DNA of 64,000 nucleotides from Aeromicrobium sp. Root472D3 (GTDB lineage Bacteria; Actinomycetota; Actinomycetes; Propionibacteriales; Nocardioidaceae): NCBI RefSeq assembly GCF_001426485.1, contig NZ_LMET01000002.1:124001-188000 (forward strand), in the 5' to 3' direction. Under the pieces are notes generated by a model that had not been told where the DNA came from, searched no databases, and worked only from the letters and a program-made list of their open reading frames with translations. A program made the translations under genes and the position numbers. Below, piece after piece: positions 17,701 to 24,697 of this stretch (positions within the stretch are counted from its first letter, which is position 1; the number at the start of each line of letters is the position of its first letter).

Positions 17701-18049
17701 AGAAATACTCTTGCGACAATTTGGGTGCACTTGCAAACTCATGCCACTCGGTACGGTGCGGGGAACTCACAGGGTCGTACTCGCGTTTTATCCCTTGCTG
17801 CTTGAGGAACGCGTGGAAGTCGCTGTCGCGAAATGCTCCGCCGTCCTCGGTCATGAACGTCGCTCGATACGCCCAGACTTTGATCTTCTTGACGTTGAGT
17901 TGGCTAGCTTGTTGAGCGATCCGGGTGTCCGAGTCCTGCTCGGTGTATCCGATCTTCTCCCAACCGTCGTACTTGGGAATGTCAGGTGTTTTCCACGAAT
18001 AGATGTACGGGACAACCTCGCGGAAGGTCTCGATCTTGGGACTGCCCAT
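14735..18049 (-). CDS. GIY-YIG-like nuclease / SF2 helicase with methylase-like C-terminus
   Basis: 1,104 residues. Residues ~13-45 (VPYIYSWKTPDIPKYDGWEK, then IGYTEQDSDTRI) resemble the GIY-YIG-type (T5orf172-like) nuclease core. Residues ~140-520 are an SF2 helicase/translocase: KPRFGKT (~163-169), DEAH (~282-285), SGTPF (~309-313), and SVGQLTTGVTVPEW with AAFRAQNPH as motifs V/VI. A charged coiled-coil (residues ~710-840) follows. The last ~170 residues contain LVFTPKAVVMRMVDTLE and FADPFSTAGLF, a degenerate methylase motif I. The ATG at 18049 overlaps the upstream stop (TGATG), so translation is coupled. Together with its two neighbours it forms a type III/ISP-like restriction system, in which the helicase drives cleavage after target recognition. 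Confidence 0.88.
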   Translation of the reverse strand: MGSPKIETFREVVPYIYSWKTPDIPKYDGWEKIGYTEQDSDTRIAQQASQLNVKKIKVWAYRATFMTEDGGAFRDSDFHAFLKQQGIKREYDPVSSPHRTEWHEFASAPKLSQEYFFEFASKSFVTPPGESQDDYKLRPEQQAAVAQAVTALKAGEGEVLWNAKPRFGKTLTTYQLLRDMDVRRALIVTNRPAIANSWYDDYQRFIGHQTTYQFVSESSSLSERSPMTREQWRAYVAQNVDGGPRIIEFVSLQDIKGSQYFGGSYAKLKHIAEMEWDLLIIDEAHEGIDTTKTDIAFDQIKRSHTLHLSGTPFKALASGRFTEDQIFNWTYEDEQTARDQWSDDSQDNPYATLPTLNLLTYQLSRMVADRLAEGVALEEDEANVDYTFDLAEFFRTKDNGFFEHEAEVSKFLDTLTTNEKYPFSTRELRDEIRHSFWLLNRVSSAKALERLLKKHDVFKDYTIILAAGDGRSANDESLDETSNDASTAKSLDRVKEAIKRTEAVGGKTITLSVGQLTTGVTVPEWTAVIMLSNISSPALYTQAAFRAQNPHTFVRSDNAVLQKKNAYIFDFAPERTLTIFDEFANNLALHPPVDSSERQDNIRRLLNFFPVLGEDSEGRMIELDAAQVLTFPRVFKAREVVRRGFLSNLLFANVGAIFRYSEHVKNILDKLPTAKQGKVRTGQALDLPHPPPITDSDGNVKVDADTVINPKVAELGKPIWSAESFPPVDPNTPASTAAARIAEAVTSETSTKRTELQESYGLTAAQVARDTKTTEAKVKAEVERAYAEHTIAQQHLEDEAAEAATEAEAQAVEIKRVEAESSFQANILDIVQETMNKIVPEVVTREETKKVQKQADKSMDDARSHLRGFARTIPMFLMAYGHRDMRLGNFDDYTPDDVFEEITGISEAEFRTLRDGQTVTEDDGTVTTIPGLFDEDVFNQAIQEFLTKKEDLADYFNPALTEDIFAYVPQQKTSLVFTPKAVVMRMVDTLELENPGIFSDPTKTFADPFSTAGLFVMEFVRRLDTGLAETIPDQDERLRHILTSQIYEMSHNEILHRITIEGVSGGVEERKTWIEGSGHFRVGNLAYMTSEERAKITAEMLGDD

Positions 18050-18741
18050 CAGCGCGGAACCTCTCTGTGCACTTGGTCGATCGGGCATGGCGAGAACGGG
18101 TTCTTCTGGCCGAGGTCAAACAGGTCGAAGAGATCCTCATGACCCTTCGCCTGCTTGCGGAGCGACTCAAGGGAAAACGTCTCGCGCTGAACAAAACCGG
18201 GTTTGCCGTCCACGCGGTGCCACCATGAGAAGGTGATGAGCTCCTGACTGGCCCCGAGCCCGTTCCCATCGACCAAGTAGCCGCTGAGCATATTGCCGCG
18301 AACCACGTTCGCCTCTACCAAGACGGCGGCGGCGCGCATCAGGTCGGTGCTCAAGTCAGAAGGAAGGCCGTGGCCTGAGTGGAAATTCCTGAACTCTTCA
18401 AGCATGGCAACGTGGGCGGCCGCGTGGTTGTCCTCGAGCAGCTCGATCCCGTAGATCGAGGCGAGCGCAAATAGAGACTCAGTTGGCCAGGCCTCCTGCG
18501 GGTAGTGGGCTGCCAATGCCCGCAGCTTGCGATGCAAAATCGCAACGAGGAAATTGCCATCTCCCGCGGCGGGTTCAAGGAACGTCTTGTCGACGAAGTC
18601 AGGTCCCACCTCCAACTCGTTTCGCACCAAGTCGAGCATCTGGTCAACCATGTGGCGCGGCGTGAAGACTTCCCCGTAGACCCTCACGCGATTCCGCGAC
18701 TTCACCACTAGCTCCTCGGAAATCTCTGCGGTCACCGTCAC
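18049..18741 (-). CDS. N6-adenine DNA methyltransferase SAM-binding subunit
   Basis: 230 residues. GEVFTPRHMVDQMLDLV near the N-terminus is the motif X region and KTFLEPAAGDGNFLVAIL is a good motif I for SAM binding; IYGIELLEDN follows as motif II, and ANVVRGNML as motif III. The NPPY catalytic motif that should come next is missing, and the chain ends in a region with GKPGFVQRETFSL. NPPY is instead found in the third gene. GTG starts at 18741 or 18735 are both possible. First gene of a three-gene operon on the minus strand, with overlapping or nearly overlapping junctions. Confidence 0.82.
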   Translation of the reverse strand: MTVTAEISEELVVKSRNRVRVYGEVFTPRHMVDQMLDLVRNELEVGPDFVDKTFLEPAAGDGNFLVAILHRKLRALAAHYPQEAWPTESLFALASIYGIELLEDNHAAAHVAMLEEFRNFHSGHGLPSDLSTDLMRAAAVLVEANVVRGNMLSGYLVDGNGLGASQELITFSWWHRVDGKPGFVQRETFSLESLRKQAKGHEDLFDLFDLGQKNPFSPCPIDQVHREVPR

Positions 18742-19110
18742 CCTTCGATTCCAAGTCAGTCCTTCTCGGCCGGAACCGAGTTCTGGTGCTATGGGTGCAC
18801 GTTAGCGGGAGGCGTCCATCTGAGGCCGCTACCTAGCCATCCTGCCCTCTACAGTCGTCCAACGGGTGGAGATGTGCCATGGAATCGCGCGTGGGACGAG
18901 ATTTATGTCGAACGAGTGCGCGGAGCTGTCTGGATTTCTCGAAAGTGTTCGCTCCGGCCCGCCCGTCTCGCTCATAGGAGTGCTGTCTTGGCCCTGACCG
19001 AACTTAGCAGTGTCCAGAAGGCGACAGTCGTCGGGCTCGTTGATGCCGGGCGACCCCCTCTTCCTGGGGCCGAGGCGTAGCGTCCGATGTCCCGCAGAGG
19101 CTCATTGAAC

Positions 19111-19140
19111 GGTCCGCAGCGGTCCGCAAACAGTCCGCAA
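19111..19140 (+). repeat. Right arm-type repeats
   Basis: Three TCCGCA-containing units in a row: GGTCCGCAGC, GGTCCGCAAA and CAGTCCGCAA, each 10 bases apart. The last two match the left arm repeat (1579-1600) at 21 of 22 positions and in the same orientation. Confidence 0.6.
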
Positions 19141-19266
19141 GAGGCCCGAAAACAGCCTGTCAAAGCCGGTTTCGATCATTGGAGACCAACGATCTGGAAA
19201 TCACGTTTCCGCGGGTAGAGGCTTTTTCTCTCTGTTTTCAACACTTTCTGTTAAGCGGAAAGTTCA

Positions 19267-19284
19267 TTCCGCTTCAACGTCTGA
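19267..19284 (+). repeat. attR core, 18-bp direct repeat
   Basis: TTCCGCTTCAACGTCTGA, identical to the 3' end of ychF at 1521-1538. Downstream sequence is high-GC chromosome leading to the sigma factor gene. Confidence 0.88.
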
Positions 19285-19363
19285 GTCGATGTCTGACGGC
19301 TGACCCGCGCGTCCGGGAACGTCCCCGCGGCCGGCAGCGCCGAAATCATGCAACCATCCGAGG

Positions 19364-19930
19364 GTGGTGCACGAACCACATGGTATGGATCCCGGCGCCG
19401 CCCTCGGCATCCGCCTCGCCCAGCAGGACGAGGGGGCCTTGGCGGACGTGTACGCGGCGTACGGGTCCAGCCTCCGCTCGTACCTGAGCCGGTTCGTCGG
19501 GCCCGACGAGGCGGACGACGTGCTCCAGCGGACGATGCTCGACGTCTGGCTGTGCGCCGGGCGGTACGACACCTCGCAGCGACTCAGCACGTGGCTGTTC
19601 ATGATCGCCCACCGGCGTGCGGTCGACACGCTGCGCGCCAGGCGGCACGACATCGTCGACGTCGACCTGGCCCGTGACCTCGTCGGCGAGGACGGACGGG
19701 AGACGGCCGAGCGTCACGCCGACGCGGCCGAGGTGCGGGTCGCGATGAACCGGCTGCCCGAGCACGAGCGGATCGTGCTCGAGCTGGTCTACTTCAGCGG
19801 CCTGACCCACCGCGAGATCGCCGACCGGCTCGACGTCCCCCAGGGGACGGTCAAGGCCCGCGCCTCGCGCGGCACCCACCGACTCAGCGCCTTGATCCGC
19901 GCCGTCGACACCTACGCGGGAGCATCATGA
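19364..19930 (+). CDS. ECF RNA polymerase sigma factor, SigK-like
   Basis: 188 residues (GTG at 19364; the ATG at 19385 would give 181). Region 2 is at ~30-95 (EADDVLQRTMLDVWLCAG, then STWLFMIAHRRAVDTLR) and region 4 at ~130-180 (LPEHERIVLELVYFSGLTHR with the HTH EIADRLDVPQGTVKARASRG). It overlaps the anti-sigma gene by ATGA. Next come a membrane anti-sigma with an RskA-type C-terminal domain and a fasciclin gene, the same trio as SigK-RskA-MPT70/83 in mycobacteria, so it likely drives the fasciclin gene and itself once the anti-sigma is cleaved. Confidence 0.9.
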   Translation: MVHEPHGMDPGAALGIRLAQQDEGALADVYAAYGSSLRSYLSRFVGPDEADDVLQRTMLDVWLCAGRYDTSQRLSTWLFMIAHRRAVDTLRARRHDIVDVDLARDLVGEDGRETAERHADAAEVRVAMNRLPEHERIVLELVYFSGLTHREIADRLDVPQGTVKARASRGTHRLSALIRAVDTYAGAS

Positions 19931-20610
19931 CCTCGGCCGACCACTCCATCGACCTCGGCGGGCTGCTGCGCGGGGAGCTCACGAACGCCGCGGTCGTCCG
20001 CGCCTCCGAGCACCTCGACGACTGCGCGCCGTGCCTCGAGGAGCTCGCGGACCTCGCGGTGGGGCACTCGCTGCTGACGTCGGCGTCCCGGCGGCTCGGG
20101 CCCGCGGTGCCGGATCCCGCGCCTCTCCCTCCGCTGCCGACCGATCTGTCGCGCCGTCGCCGACCACGCAGACGCGTCCTGCTGGCCGTCGCCGCGGCGC
20201 TCGTGGTGGGTGTCGCCGCAGGTGTCGCCACGATCGGCTCCGACGCCGGACCGGACGCCGGGGGAGCGCCGATCGCGACGGCGAGGCTCGAACCGTTCGC
20301 CGGGTCGGCCACCGGCGTCGTCCTGATGGCGCACGACACCGCGTCGACGACCCGCATGACGATCGAGGCCGACCGTCTGCCGGTCGTGGACGGCGGCCGC
20401 TTCTACTACGCGTGGCTGCTGGACCCCACCACCAACAAGATGCTGCCGCTCGGGCAGATCGGCGTCGGGGACGCCTCCACGTTCACGCTGCCCGACGACC
20501 TCGTGGCGAGCTACAGCGCCGTCGACATCAGTCTCCAGGAGGACAACGGCGACCCCGCCCACTCCGTCACGTCCGTCCTTCGCGCCTCGTACGACTCGGG
20601 GTCGATCTGA
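19927..20610 (+). CDS. Membrane anti-sigma factor with RskA domain
   Basis: 227 residues. The N-terminal cytoplasmic part carries a zinc-finger-type HLDDCAPC motif (H-x3-C-x2-C, residues ~28-35) as in ZAS anti-sigma factors; an Arg-rich stop (RRRRPRRR) precedes one membrane span (~74-94, LLAVAAALVVGVAAGVATI). The outer domain is of the anti-sigma-K type: YYAWLLDPTTNKMLPLGQI and AVDISLQEDNGDPAHSV. It should hold the sigma factor at the membrane until regulated proteolysis frees it. The start ATG overlaps the sigma stop by 4 bases, with GGGAG upstream. Confidence 0.9.
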   Translation: MTSADHSIDLGGLLRGELTNAAVVRASEHLDDCAPCLEELADLAVGHSLLTSASRRLGPAVPDPAPLPPLPTDLSRRRRPRRRVLLAVAAALVVGVAAGVATIGSDAGPDAGGAPIATARLEPFAGSATGVVLMAHDTASTTRMTIEADRLPVVDGGRFYYAWLLDPTTNKMLPLGQIGVGDASTFTLPDDLVASYSAVDISLQEDNGDPAHSVTSVLRASYDSGSI

Positions 20611-20644
20611 CCCCGAGCACCTCACCCCCCGGAAGGAAGAACCC

Positions 20645-21283
20645 ATGAAGATCCGCACCCTCAGCACAGCCGTCGCCGCAGGTCTGGCACTGACGCTGGT
20701 CAGCCCGGCCGGCCCCGCCGGTGCCGCGAGCCACACGCCTCGGGGCACCGACAGCCTCGCCGGCGTGCTGGCCGCCGACGGCGCCGGCTACGACCGCAAC
20801 TGGTCCGACTACGACATCCTCGACAAGGCCGTGACGACGGTGCTCGCGGCCAAGCCGGGCAGCCCGGTCGCGGTCCTCGCCGACGGCAGGACGGCGCTGA
20901 CCGCCTTCCTGCCGAAGGACGTCGCGTTCCGCCGACTGGTGCTCGACCTGACGGGCCGCAAGCTGAGCAAGGAGAAGTCCGTGTTCAGGGTGCTGGCCGG
21001 GGTGGCCGACGTCGACACGCTCGAGGCCGTGCTGCTCTACCACGTCGTGCCGGGCGCGACGATCACCTACCGGCAGGCGCAGAAGGCGAACGGCGCCACC
21101 CTGGCGACGGCCCTGACCGATGCCGACCTGCGCGTCGCGGTGCGACGCGGTGCCGTCCACCTGCGCGACGACGACCCGAACGACCGCGATCCGCGCGTCA
21201 TCGCGTCCTCGAGCGACATCAACAAGGGCAACCGGCAGATCGCGCACGGCATCAACCGCGTGCTGCGACCGCTCGACCTCTGA
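20645..21283 (+). CDS. Secreted fasciclin-domain protein
   Basis: 212 residues. A Sec signal peptide (residues 1-28, cleavage near AGAAS) is followed by one FAS1/beta-Ig-H3 domain: YDILDKAVTTVLA, then TAFLPKDVAFRRLV, LEAVLLYHVVPGATITY and a C-terminal INKGNRQIAHGINRVL. FAS1 domains mediate adhesion. There is no lipobox, so it is released or held by other means. GGAAGGAAG sits well before the ATG. By analogy with mpt70/mpt83 it is the probable target of the upstream sigma factor. Compared with canonical FAS1 it has a short insertion before the H2 (YHVVPG) motif. Confidence 0.9.
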   Translation: MKIRTLSTAVAAGLALTLVSPAGPAGAASHTPRGTDSLAGVLAADGAGYDRNWSDYDILDKAVTTVLAAKPGSPVAVLADGRTALTAFLPKDVAFRRLVLDLTGRKLSKEKSVFRVLAGVADVDTLEAVLLYHVVPGATITYRQAQKANGATLATALTDADLRVAVRRGAVHLRDDDPNDRDPRVIASSSDINKGNRQIAHGINRVLRPLDL

Positions 21284-21294
21284 ACGACGCGGGA

Positions 21295-21324
21295 GCGCGG
21301 TCCCGGGTGGCTCCGGGACCGCGC
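21295..21324 (+). terminator. Terminator hairpin after the fasciclin gene
   Basis: GCGCGGTCCCGG and CCGGGACCGCGC, 12-base perfect arms with a 6-base loop, 12 bases after the stop. No T tract, as is usual in this lineage. Confidence 0.75.
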
Positions 21325-21483
21325 CGGCCCGTGAGGACGGTGCTGCGTCGCGCGACGCGAGAGGCTCCTGCTTCTCGGACGTGTTGAAGCTTCGCGCGAG
21401 GCGTGGCAGTCTGGTCGGTTGCCTCGCCTGAGTGCGCGACCGACCAGAGGGTCGGTCCTCGATCTTCAGAGAGTGGCCACGTC

Positions 21484-22017
21484 ATGTCGAGACCCCGCCG
21501 CAAGACCTCGCCCCCGTACGTCCGACCGCTGCGGTTCGAGATCAGCGAGCAGGGTGTCATCGGGTACCCGATCCTCACGCCGTACCCGGTCGGTGGATCG
21601 ATCGAGGACTGGCCGACCCTCACGCTGCCCCGGACGCAGGTCGACGGTGCGGATGACGCGTCGGTCGCCGAAGCGGCCGAGAGCGGCGACCTGACCGACC
21701 TGAGACTGAGCGACGGAGGCGTGCCGTACACGCGCCACGCCCTCGTCGAGTCGTTCGACTACTCGTTGGTGCCCCTCCCGACGCTCACCCTGGACATCGA
21801 GCCCGTCCCACCGAGCTCGCGACCCGCGAGGCTGCGGTTCGTCGACGCCGTCATCTCCGACTGGACGACCGACAAGGACCACGAACCCGGGCAGCCCCAC
21901 AACGAGCTGTGCGAGCTGACCTGGGACGGGGCGCAGACGTTCCTCCTCGAGTTCTTCTCGTTCAAGATCCTCCTGAGGGCCGCGCGGCTCGAGGTGGGCC
22001 ACGCGATCACCTCGTGA
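21484..22017 (+). CDS. Hypothetical protein
   Basis: 177 residues from the ATG at 21484 (GAGAG is ~12 bases upstream); the longer frame to 21403 overlaps a low-probability N-terminus. No known family. The protein is mainly beta, with an odd N-terminus rich in Pro and Arg (SRPRRKTSPPYVRPLRFEIS) and a repeated acidic-proline style in the centre. The C-terminal ELTWDGAQTFLLEFFSFKIL is hydrophobic but too short and mixed for a membrane span. It lies alone upstream of the NERD gene. Confidence 0.65.
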   Translation: MSRPRRKTSPPYVRPLRFEISEQGVIGYPILTPYPVGGSIEDWPTLTLPRTQVDGADDASVAEAAESGDLTDLRLSDGGVPYTRHALVESFDYSLVPLPTLTLDIEPVPPSSRPARLRFVDAVISDWTTDKDHEPGQPHNELCELTWDGAQTFLLEFFSFKILLRAARLEVGHAITS

Positions 22018-22030
22018 GCCCGTCCGCGTC

Positions 22031-22036
22031 TACGGT
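22031..22036 (+). promoter_or_regulatory. -10 box (TACGGT), leaderless NERD gene
   Basis: TACGGT 8 bases before the ATG at 22045, no ribosome binding site. Confidence 0.45.
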
Positions 22037-22044
22037 CATGGTCC

Positions 22045-22869
22045 ATGAGCGACCCACCGCCGGCGGACGAGAAGCGCATGCTCCTGCGGTTCGCCGGCAC
22101 CTGCCGGGTGTGCGGGATCGACATCCCGGCCAGGACCCCGGCGGTCTACGAGCGGTCCACCAGGACGGTTCGCTGCCTCGCGCACGACGAGAGGCACGAC
22201 GTCCCTGCCGTTGATGGGCCCCTCGACGTCGGGACGCCCGGCGCATCGGCACGCCGCGAGTTCGAGCGTCGACGAGATGGCCGCGAGCGACGGCTGCGTG
22301 CCAGGTACCCGAGGATCGGCGGCTTCCTGCTCGCGGTGTCGGACGAGCCTCAGTCGACCGCCGCCTGGAACACCGGTGCCCTGGGGGAGGAGCGCCTCGG
22401 CAATCGGCTGAACGAGCTGGCGTCCGACCGTCTGCGGGTGCTGCACGACCGCCGTGTCCCTGGGTCTCGGGCCAACATCGACCACCTCGCCGTGACACCG
22501 ACCGGGATCTACGTCATCGATGCGAAGAAGTACGCCGGTCGTCCGCGGCTGAGAGTCGAGGGCGGCGTGCTGAGGCCCCGGGTCGAGAAGCTGGTCGTCG
22601 GTTCTCGTGACTGCACCAAGCTCGTCGACGGGGTGCTGAAGCAGGTCGACGTCGTGAGAGAAGCCATCGGGGACGACGTCGCCGTGCACGCGGTGCTCTG
22701 CTTCGTCGAGGCCGACTGGCCGCTCATCGGCGGTTCGTTCACCACGCGCGGGGTCTCGGTCCTCTGGCCGCGGAAGCTCTACCCTCTCCTCGCGGCTGAC
22801 GGATCGATGACGCTCGACGCCGTCGAGCGGACTCATCGTGACCTCGCCGCGGCTCTGCGGCCGGCGTGA
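22045..22869 (+). CDS. NERD-domain protein (nuclease-related)
   Basis: 274 residues. A short N-terminal zinc-ribbon-like part (GTCRVCGIDIPARTPAVYE plus a later Cys, LAH) precedes a basic helix, then a NERD domain (~110-230): GALGEERLGNRLNEL, DHLAVTPTGIYVIDAKKYAG (the IDH...DAK acidic/Lys pattern of PD-(D/E)XK nucleases), then a C-terminal VLCFVEADWPLIGG. NERD proteins are thought to process DNA, but activity is unproven for most. The Cys cluster CRVCG plus CLAHDE could bind zinc. Sits between unrelated small genes. Confidence 0.88.
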   Translation: MSDPPPADEKRMLLRFAGTCRVCGIDIPARTPAVYERSTRTVRCLAHDERHDVPAVDGPLDVGTPGASARREFERRRDGRERRLRARYPRIGGFLLAVSDEPQSTAAWNTGALGEERLGNRLNELASDRLRVLHDRRVPGSRANIDHLAVTPTGIYVIDAKKYAGRPRLRVEGGVLRPRVEKLVVGSRDCTKLVDGVLKQVDVVREAIGDDVAVHAVLCFVEADWPLIGGSFTTRGVSVLWPRKLYPLLAADGSMTLDAVERTHRDLAAALRPA

Positions 22870-22952
22870 GGAGCCGCGGGTCGGCCGCGTCGGCGTCAGT
22901 TCATCGGCCAGACGACGCCCGCGGTCGAGGGTTGTTGTGCGAAACACGCTGT

Positions 22953-22958
22953 TACGAT
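22953..22958 (+). promoter_or_regulatory. -10 box (TACGAT), leaderless lipoprotein gene
   Basis: TACGAT 6 bases before the ATG at 22965. This, with the lipoprotein signal, fixes the start inside a longer open frame. Confidence 0.5.
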
Positions 22959-22964
22959 CGCGCG

Positions 22965-23480
22965 ATGCTGAGGCAAACTCTGGCGTGCGGGATCGGCGCC
23001 GTGATCGTGGCGATCGGTGCAGCGTGCGACGCGAGCAGCGAGGGTGACGCCGGCGCGGGATCGTGCGACGCGGCCGACCCGGCGGTGGTCAAGCAGATCA
23101 TGGCGGGCGCGCGGACCGACTTCCGTCCGACCCTGGCCGATGGAAGCCCCGGTGTGCTGATCGAACGTCTGGAGCCGCTCGACGCCAGTGTCGCGAAGCT
23201 GCCCGAGAAGGATCGCGAGTTCGGTGCCGACCAGCTCGTCGCTCTGCAGGTCTCGGTGGTCCTCGGCGGCGAGGACACGTCGGGGGGCATCGGCGGATTC
23301 GACGGACCCGTCTACTTCGCGCTGGACGCGGAGGGGAAGCTCCTGGGACCCGTCGGCCAGTTCACCGCATCCCAGTTCGACCTCGAGTCGCCCGCCGACG
23401 CCGATTGGCTGAGCTGGGGAGACAAGGTCGAGAGCACCGAGCTCGGCTTCGACCTGGCCGACTGCGTCAAGCCGAGCTGA
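22965..23480 (+). CDS. Hypothetical lipoprotein
   Basis: 171 residues. A short signal peptide ends in IGAAC, a good lipobox, so the mature protein would be lipid-anchored outside the membrane. The remaining ~150 residues are acidic and beta-rich (VLGGEDTSGGIGGFDGPVYF) with a disulphide-capable Cys pair (SCDAAD and ADCVKPS). No family recognised. It is followed at 23 bases by a membrane protein gene in the same direction, perhaps an operon. Confidence 0.75.
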   Translation: MLRQTLACGIGAVIVAIGAACDASSEGDAGAGSCDAADPAVVKQIMAGARTDFRPTLADGSPGVLIERLEPLDASVAKLPEKDREFGADQLVALQVSVVLGGEDTSGGIGGFDGPVYFALDAEGKLLGPVGQFTASQFDLESPADADWLSWGDKVESTELGFDLADCVKPS

Positions 23481-23503
23481 CCCCACCGCCGCCGAGGAGC
23501 GAC

Positions 23504-24349
23504 ATGCCGTACGAGTCCGGGAGCAGCGCGACCCTGCTCTGGCAGGGCCTCTTCGCGGCCGCTGCGATGTGGTCGGTCCGTGGCTCGGTCGCGGTGAGGA
23601 TCGCACCAGCGCGTGGGCGAGCCCTCGCGAGAGCCGGCACACGTCAGCGATGGTTCTTCGGGACGGCGTGGGCCGTCGGCGTCGCGCTGATCGCGGCGGG
23701 AGCGGTGCTGAACGTCGTCAACGGCTACTGGTGGTTGGCCGCGATGCTCGCGGTGGCGGCGACGAGCTGGGGTTGCGCCCTCGTCGAGAACGTGCGTCGA
23801 CGCGACGACCCGCCCGGCGGCGGCCGGCCCTGGCCGAGGGCGTACCGGTACGTGTCGAACGCGGGCCTGGCGAGCTGGGCGCTGCTCATCACCGCGTGGG
23901 TCGGGGCGGACCTGCTCGACGGTGACTGGCTGGACGCCCTGCCCGGTCTGGCCGGCTGGTGCGTGTTCGTCGTGGCGGTCACCGTCGCGGCGGTTCGATC
24001 GCGACGTGCGGCGCAGGAGCACCGCGAGGCCCCACCCTTGCGGCGGGACGCCGGGCACGGTGAGCTGCGCCTGCGTCGACCCTCGAACCGATGGGCGTTC
24101 GGGCTGGTCCTGGCCGTGCACGTCGACGCGCACCTGGTCGCCGAGCTGCGGGCGGGGGAGTCGACCTCGGTCCGGGTCGAGGCAGGCGAGCACGACCTGG
24201 CCTTCGTCGTCGACAGGATGGGTCTCGCGGTCCACCGGGTCGACGTCCCAGCAGGCGAGTCGGTCGAGGCCGAGCTCGTCCTGGACGAGAACGACGTCAC
24301 GCTGGCCCGGATACCCGACGGTCCGCTGGTCGTCCGCCTGACGCCCTAG
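23504..24349 (+). CDS. Hypothetical membrane protein
   Basis: 281 residues from the ATG at 23504, with GAGGAG just upstream; the frame is open much further but only this part looks coding. About four membrane spans lie in residues 10-170 (for example GTAWAVGVALIAAGAVLNVV and WCVFVVAVTVAAV). The C-terminal ~90 residues are soluble and beta-rich (RAGESTSVRVEAGEHDLAFV), resembling a small carbohydrate- or PEGA-like fold. No motif identifies a function. Its stop TAG overlaps the stop of the convergent gene in a CTAG tetramer. Confidence 0.75.
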   Translation: MPYESGSSATLLWQGLFAAAAMWSVRGSVAVRIAPARGRALARAGTRQRWFFGTAWAVGVALIAAGAVLNVVNGYWWLAAMLAVAATSWGCALVENVRRRDDPPGGGRPWPRAYRYVSNAGLASWALLITAWVGADLLDGDWLDALPGLAGWCVFVVAVTVAAVRSRRAAQEHREAPPLRRDAGHGELRLRRPSNRWAFGLVLAVHVDAHLVAELRAGESTSVRVEAGEHDLAFVVDRMGLAVHRVDVPAGESVEAELVLDENDVTLARIPDGPLVVRLTP

Positions 24350-24690
24350 TCGGTCCTGTGCTGCTCGGCGATCCACGTGTGGTCGACGATCGCGGCGCCG
24401 ACGGCGGCGCGCAGCGCGGTGCTGTCAGCGCTTCGGTAGAGGTCGCGCGAGTAGTACGGCGACTCCTCGCGGTAGGGGCCGCTGTGGTGGACGCGGTGGG
24501 CGAGGTCGGAGAGGTACGCGTGACCGCCGGCCCGGTACGCGTCCCGTTCGGAGTCGTCGAGCCTGATGAGCGCCGAGGTGTCGATCAGCGCGCTGTAGCT
24601 GTAGCGGGCGTCGAGCAGGAGGACGTCGTCCTGCTCGACCAGGAACCACGCGCCGGGCTCGTGGTCGACGTAACGCATCACGGGCTCCAT
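24346..24690 (-). CDS. Hypothetical protein
   Basis: 114 residues starting MEPVMRYVDHE; the second Met four codons later is a possible alternative start. No family recognised. It contains a Tyr-rich stretch (YREESPYYSRDLY) and reads as a small soluble alpha/beta protein with a hydrophobic strand (QDDVLLLDARYSYSALIDTS). It is 7 bases downstream of the gene at 24698 on the same strand and probably co-transcribed. Confidence 0.65.
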   Translation of the reverse strand: MEPVMRYVDHEPGAWFLVEQDDVLLLDARYSYSALIDTSALIRLDDSERDAYRAGGHAYLSDLAHRVHHSGPYREESPYYSRDLYRSADSTALRAAVGAAIVDHTWIAEQHRTD

Positions 24691-24697
24691 CCTCGTT

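Larger units (their letters stand above)
1521..19284. mobile_element. Integrative mobilizable element inserted at the 3' end of ychF
   Basis: About 17.8 kb between two perfect copies of TTCCGCTTCAACGTCTGA (1521-1538 and 19267-19284), the first being the ychF 3' end. Inside are a tyrosine integrase and an excisionase-like gene (7122-8511), a MobF relaxase-helicase (9791-12436), a toxin-antitoxin pair and phage-defence-type cargo. Both arms (about 1.6-7.0 kb and 13.3-18.8 kb) are visibly richer in A and T than the chromosome on either side. No coupling protein, VirB4 or replication initiator was recognised, which argues for an IME rather than a self-transmissible ICE. The int/xis pair sits in the middle rather than beside an att site, which is unusual and may mean cargo was added on both sides. 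Confidence 0.88.
18742..19363. other. Right end of the element and host flank, no convincing gene
   Basis: 622 bases. Contains arm-type repeats (19111-19140), a CACGTTTCCGC-like site (19202), attR (19267-19284), and then 79 bases of chromosome before the sigma factor gene. The promoter of the methylase operon should be in the first ~120 bases, but no strong box is seen. A 68-codon plus-strand frame at 18874-19080 is not convincing. Confidence 0.5.

Noticed and set aside
18874-19080. 68-codon plus-strand frame at the right end of the element
   Set aside because: The last part looks faintly protein-like, but there is no start signal, no domain, and it is broken upstream; cannot be supported.
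23063-24349. 428-codon version of the membrane protein
   Set aside because: The first ~147 codons run over the lipoprotein gene in another frame; the ATG at 23504 has an RBS and the protein-like part starts there.
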